Of a DNA stretch of 64,000 bases, positions 59,801-64,000 are shown one piece after another. A model generated the notes under the pieces. The model saw only the letters and a list, made by a program, of their open reading frames with translations. It did no database searches and was not told the origin of the DNA. Both the position numbers and the translations under genes were made by a program. Source of the DNA: Cristatella mucedo (taxonomy: Eukaryota > Bryozoa > Phylactolaemata > Cristatellidae); NCBI GenBank assembly GCA_009760855.2, contig WPIO01000026.1, positions 4,924,004 to 4,988,003 of the forward strand. The letters run 5' to 3'. The first letter of the stretch is position 1. The number at the start of each line of letters is the position of its first letter.

Positions 59801-62800
59801 ATCTCGAGCGCAGCGCTGGGTGGGCGTCGTCGGGTTGCAATGGCTCCCATCTGTGATCGCAGTGCTGGTTACAGTGGCGGTTGACAGGCGGGCGTCAACA
59901 GCGGGCGACTGTGAAGGTGGCCTGATCTACCGTTGCAGCAGCCCGCTCAGCGAGCTCTTCAGGTGGTGGACCTTGGTAACAGCAGTGAGACGGCATTCCT
60001 ACTGCCCAGCACAGGCGGCTGGGCTACTACCACAACAATACTATTCAGCGCTTTCCAAGCTGCGAGTGCTGCAGCCGAGCTGACTAGAGACACCCGCCCA
60101 CCAGCAAATATCGACTATCCGCCTGCCCACTCTCAAGCAGGTTTATTGCACTATCCGAAAGGGCCTTTCATGTAGTCACAGCAGGCAACAGCCTGAAGGT
60201 GTACGGAAAATCAGAAATAGATCCACGCCGCTGCGTCGCCCGGCTGCTGGTGAGCGACAATCGTTGAAACTCTGCTCAACAAATCGTGGTGCTATCAATC
60301 AAATTTGGCTCTTGTTACTCCGCTCACGGCCGCTATTATTTTCTGTTGAAGATGTGCTGTGTGTTCCCTCACTATTTGGGCTGGCGGCTGGCGTGTGCGG
60401 TGCAAAAATGCAATGCAACCGACGACAGCAACTACGGCGCTCGATGCTGCACGCATTCCTGCAGCTAACGTCTGAAAAGCTCAATAGCGCTGATGCGACC
60501 TTTCATGCAGGCCCCTGCAGCTCTCGCTCGGCCACTGAACATGACAAGCAGATACATTACTGCATGTAATCAGCAGATCTAAGTGATGATAATCCTCAGG
60601 ATATGAATGTATTATGAATAATAATTATGTATAATAATTATGAGTAATACAATTATATTAAATATTAATAATGTGAGTAATGTTGTATGAATATCCTCGA
60701 ATGAGTGTGAAACGAATACAAATTTTAAGAATATGCATCCATACTCATGGGCAAACAAACTCCTTCCCAATTCAGTAAAAGCAGAACCATCAGGCGCAGC
60801 CGTCAAAGGACATTAACTGTATTTTCCTTGTGGCTGAACCAGACCAGTGTGTGAGTGTTGCCGGAGGCGAACCGAACTGCCATCGGCAACAGGCCGCTCG
60901 GCTCAGTAATCTAGCCGCTTGGTGCGATACTGGTGGAACCGCGCTCAGGTCAAGGTGTGACGACCTAAGATTGTGGGCCTTCATAGTGAATCTGCAGCAA
61001 GGGGCTAATATTGATTATGTTACTATATTAGAATGACGAATGCCTGACGAACTTACGTCAGCAGGCGTGATCGGCATAGTCGGCGACCGCAATACTAAAC
61101 TCAAATGAAGATTATTTGCTAAACGCAAGTATTACACTCTACTAATACACGCAAGTAAATATTTCGTCGTTCCATGACGTGACATGGATATGGTCATTTG
61201 CATTGCTAATCGCTGACCTCTTTCGACATAAAAAAAATGGCCGCACAACCGTCCGTAAAACTGATGTGCTCGCACATTCTCTGCCGTGATGCTGCAGCCC
61301 AGATAGATGCAGTCTCGGGTTCTTCAACACGCAGTAAGCTATATTCTGTAACAATGGTGAAAAGCGACGATCGCCTCATGAGCCGAAAACAGTCTTGGAA
61401 TAATGAAGACCAAGCGTGGCGTCAGCGAAGACCATCTGCATATCAACGGTATATTACCATTGTTCTTTCATTTCAGACTTTCCTTTAGTCAAAAACTGTC
61501 ATTTTCTTGCTGTGTGAAATTAGAACTGCAGCTCAGAATACACGTTAATACATTTATTTTATTACAAATTTATTTCTGTGTGAGCACTATGTAACTGTAA
61601 TCTGGTCTTTATCTTTCGCCCTATGACGCAGTGCCAGTCTTGCAATTTATGGACTGTCGTCATGTTTCACGCCTGGTAAGAAAACACAGCTGACCACCAT
61701 GTAATTTTTCTGTTTGACGTTCTGCCTAGAAAAAACCAAGGGCCCTGATCACTCGGTATAAGTTTAACAGCTCACTGTCACTTCATTCTTCAGCCTGACC
61801 CTGTCTCAGATCTCTCTCCGCCAGCAACCGCTCAGTCCAGTCTGCAATACCTCGGCAACCTCAAATCTGTTGCTTGAACCATTGGACAAAGTGTCTGCTC
61901 TAAAGCCAAGAACTCACTCCCGACTTGCGTCACAACATCTGACATTTAAAAAGTGCATTCCTCTGAGAGCAGCATTTAGTCCCTGTGATTCGTTCTTCGT
62001 GATATGCGTGAAGAGGCTTGTGCATCCTGCCACTGGCCACGCGCATGCTGACCCTGCATGTCACCCTAACATTCATGACCGTTGTAGCAGCAGAGAAATG
62101 CATTCAATGCATTACTTGCAGCTCATTAAGTGCTAGAAAAACTTAGTCATTAGTGTATCAGGAATGCATTATTATTGTATTGGCTGCATCGGACAAACAG
62201 GTGCATATATTGGTCGGCATCTGTCAGTCTTTAAGTCACAGTGTTAACCATCTGGCAGAAATTTTCTTTGAAGACTTAATTTTAAGGATAGTAAAATTAG
62301 GCAATCTTTAGAGAAAATAAAGAATTTAATATAATTGTAATAACAAGAAAATGCTGAATACCCAGAAAAATTATTTGGTTTGCTATTATTAAAATGACAT
62401 ATTATTATTTTATCAATTTTATCTGAAATGTAATGAATGTTTGATGAATGTTCTGCATAGTGTTTGCAGGAAGGAGAACTGTATCTTGGTGTCAAACGCA
62501 GCTAGATGATTAATATTAGCCACGTCATATTACATGACTCAGCCTTGCTCGTCGTGAAGATTGATCAAAATGTCAAGGATATCGGCACGGAGAATGTGCA
62601 TTATAACGGTTGAAAAGCAAATACCGTTATGAAAGGCAAACCCGTCTTCTTCCGACCGCTGTTCTCAGGTCAATGCTGCTTTCAGGTTGCAGTGCTGAAA
62701 ATGAGTCAAGCTACATGTCTGTTCAAATCCCACCAACAAACTTTCAATCAAACTCTTTGTGTTGTTAGTTTAAGTGAAAGTAACTCAATGAGCTCATCTC

Positions 62801-64000
62801 AATACCGTGCATTACTGCTCAGTTTTTGAAGGGCTGGGTGATCAGGAATGACAAGATAAGCGTGCACAGGTATGGCGATAGTGACTGATCTCAAACAATA
62901 ATATTAGTGTTGTAAAGAAAACAGAATCTTTCATGTTGGAAAATATGCATGACTAAATAATTATTGTATTTCAATGTTATCAGCACAAGAATGTTTGATA
63001 CACAGGATGATTAGTAACCAGTAGCATCAGAAACAGGCTCAGCACAGTGGACGGGCGTGCTAGCACTCAAGCAAATGTATTATGTCAGACAATGTCGTGA
63101 CATCTGAGTGCCGTTACAAATTTTGAAACAATGACCTTCAAGCATTTTGGTTTCAAGCTGGTCATGCGGCCCAGCAACCAAGCAGAACAACCCACTCTGA
63201 ATGAGATACAGTGAGCTCATCGACGAAGTGGTGTGTGTGTGCCACCTGAGTAAATAAGCCCAGCTCGAGTTTGAACCGAAAGTCTTGTTTGAGCCAGGCG
63301 CGCAGTGAGTTACAAAGATCGAGACAGATGCCATCATCAGTGGCTGAGGCGTATCTCTGTCACCAACGTCAGTACCAAAAAGTGTTCTGCCCGACTGTGA
63401 GTGATCTGCGTGGTGGAGGTTGGGCCAGGACACCTAGACTCGTATGTCTGCAGTGCTGGCAGAGTGGCACCCAGCCTGTCTCTCGGTTCCTGGGTCTGAC
63501 TAAATTTGTAAAACCAAGCCAGACACAATCGTCTGTGAGAAGACATTACCATCCATGTGGATAATCAACAACAGCAATGTGAGCCAACTGAAGGCTGAAA
63601 TACCTACAAAAAAATGAATGGGTGTGTATGGCAGAGAGGAGATCTTGTGTATGGCTGCCGTATTTCGGATGTTTCCATACCTCATCTCTGGATATAATCT
63701 GAACCATTATGATGTTGCCGGCCAATGCCTATGCCTGTCACTGTGTCAAACGCTGAATCAGCAAAATGCAGAGATCACTTTGCCTATTCCCGGAGGTAGT
63801 TACCATCACTGGCCTACTGGAGCGGTGGCTCAAGTCAGAACACTCTGGGTTGAGACTCAGCCCGTATTCAGCTGGTATGCCTGTTCAGTATATCTAACAG
63901 TGAGACGCTCCCCATTGGTCTCCATTTCCACATGTCAGTCAACTGGAGCCAGAGCCTGTTATCACATGTCGACCCACGCACGAGCTCAAAAACTGATTTC
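56821..64000. repeat. Right arm of large inverted repeat, compressed and error-like
   Basis: Reverse complement of about 45570-56790 with pervasive small deletions. It therefore contains shortened LINE-B with LTR remnants (about 57130-59650), the inverted 51583-51908 region (about 59940-60150), AT-rich DNA (60600-60720), a SINE-T remnant (60900-61000), LINE-A (61880-62170) and LINE-A again (63100-63990). No frame here can be trusted as a gene. See the findings for anchor pairs. Confidence 0.85.

Overview
This is an animal (metazoan) genomic window with one confidently identified gene, on the minus strand: a Shaw/Kv3-type voltage-gated potassium channel. It is split into an N-terminal tetramerisation exon (18023-18532) and one large membrane exon (12116-13067), separated by a ~5 kb intron. 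Everything else I can name is repetitive DNA: L2/CR1-type LINEs in two families (here LINE-A and LINE-B), two tRNA-derived SINE families, a short LTR element, a hAT element resembling SPIN, and long microsatellites. The channel sequence, plentiful CpG (an unmethylated-looking base composition), (GA/CT)n arrays and LINE-tailed SINEs suggest an invertebrate, perhaps a mollusc or another spiralian. The species cannot be fixed from sequence alone.

Layout. 1-4137: a nearly complete but dead LINE-A (minus) with nested insertions, then a SINE. 4138-11100: CpG-rich DNA with a dead LINE-B and an 11-unit TGACGTG minisatellite. 11100-18532: the Shaw gene, its downstream microsatellites, and an intron holding the SPIN-like element, LINE-A and SINE pieces and a (CCG)30 tract. 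18533-33000: mostly unassigned, with CpG-rich islands, LINE 3' ends, a ~300-bp direct repeat and a ~680-bp CT microsatellite. 33000-36300: a LINE-B carrying an LTR-element insertion with a clear 5-bp target duplication. 36300-45560: LINE-A copies, a solo LTR and unassigned DNA. 45560-64000: one very large inverted repeat centred near 56800.

The most striking structure is that inverted repeat. From about 56821 to the window end, the sequence is a reverse complement of the DNA running back from about 56790 to about 45570, through repeats and unique DNA alike. The right arm is uniformly compressed to about 64% of the left. A uniform contraction with scattered short deletions looks more like a fold-back (template plus complement) long-read artefact at a poorly polished contig end than an aged biological palindrome. 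I therefore treat all detail to the right of 56821 as unreliable and do not annotate it independently.

I did not find a new multi-gene system. The biological points most worth following are the SPIN-like hAT element (a family known for horizontal transfer), a SINE family that shares its 3' hairpin with the resident LINE-A, the LTR insertion with empty sites in sister LINE copies, and the simple repeats that begin immediately after both Shaw 5' splice sites.
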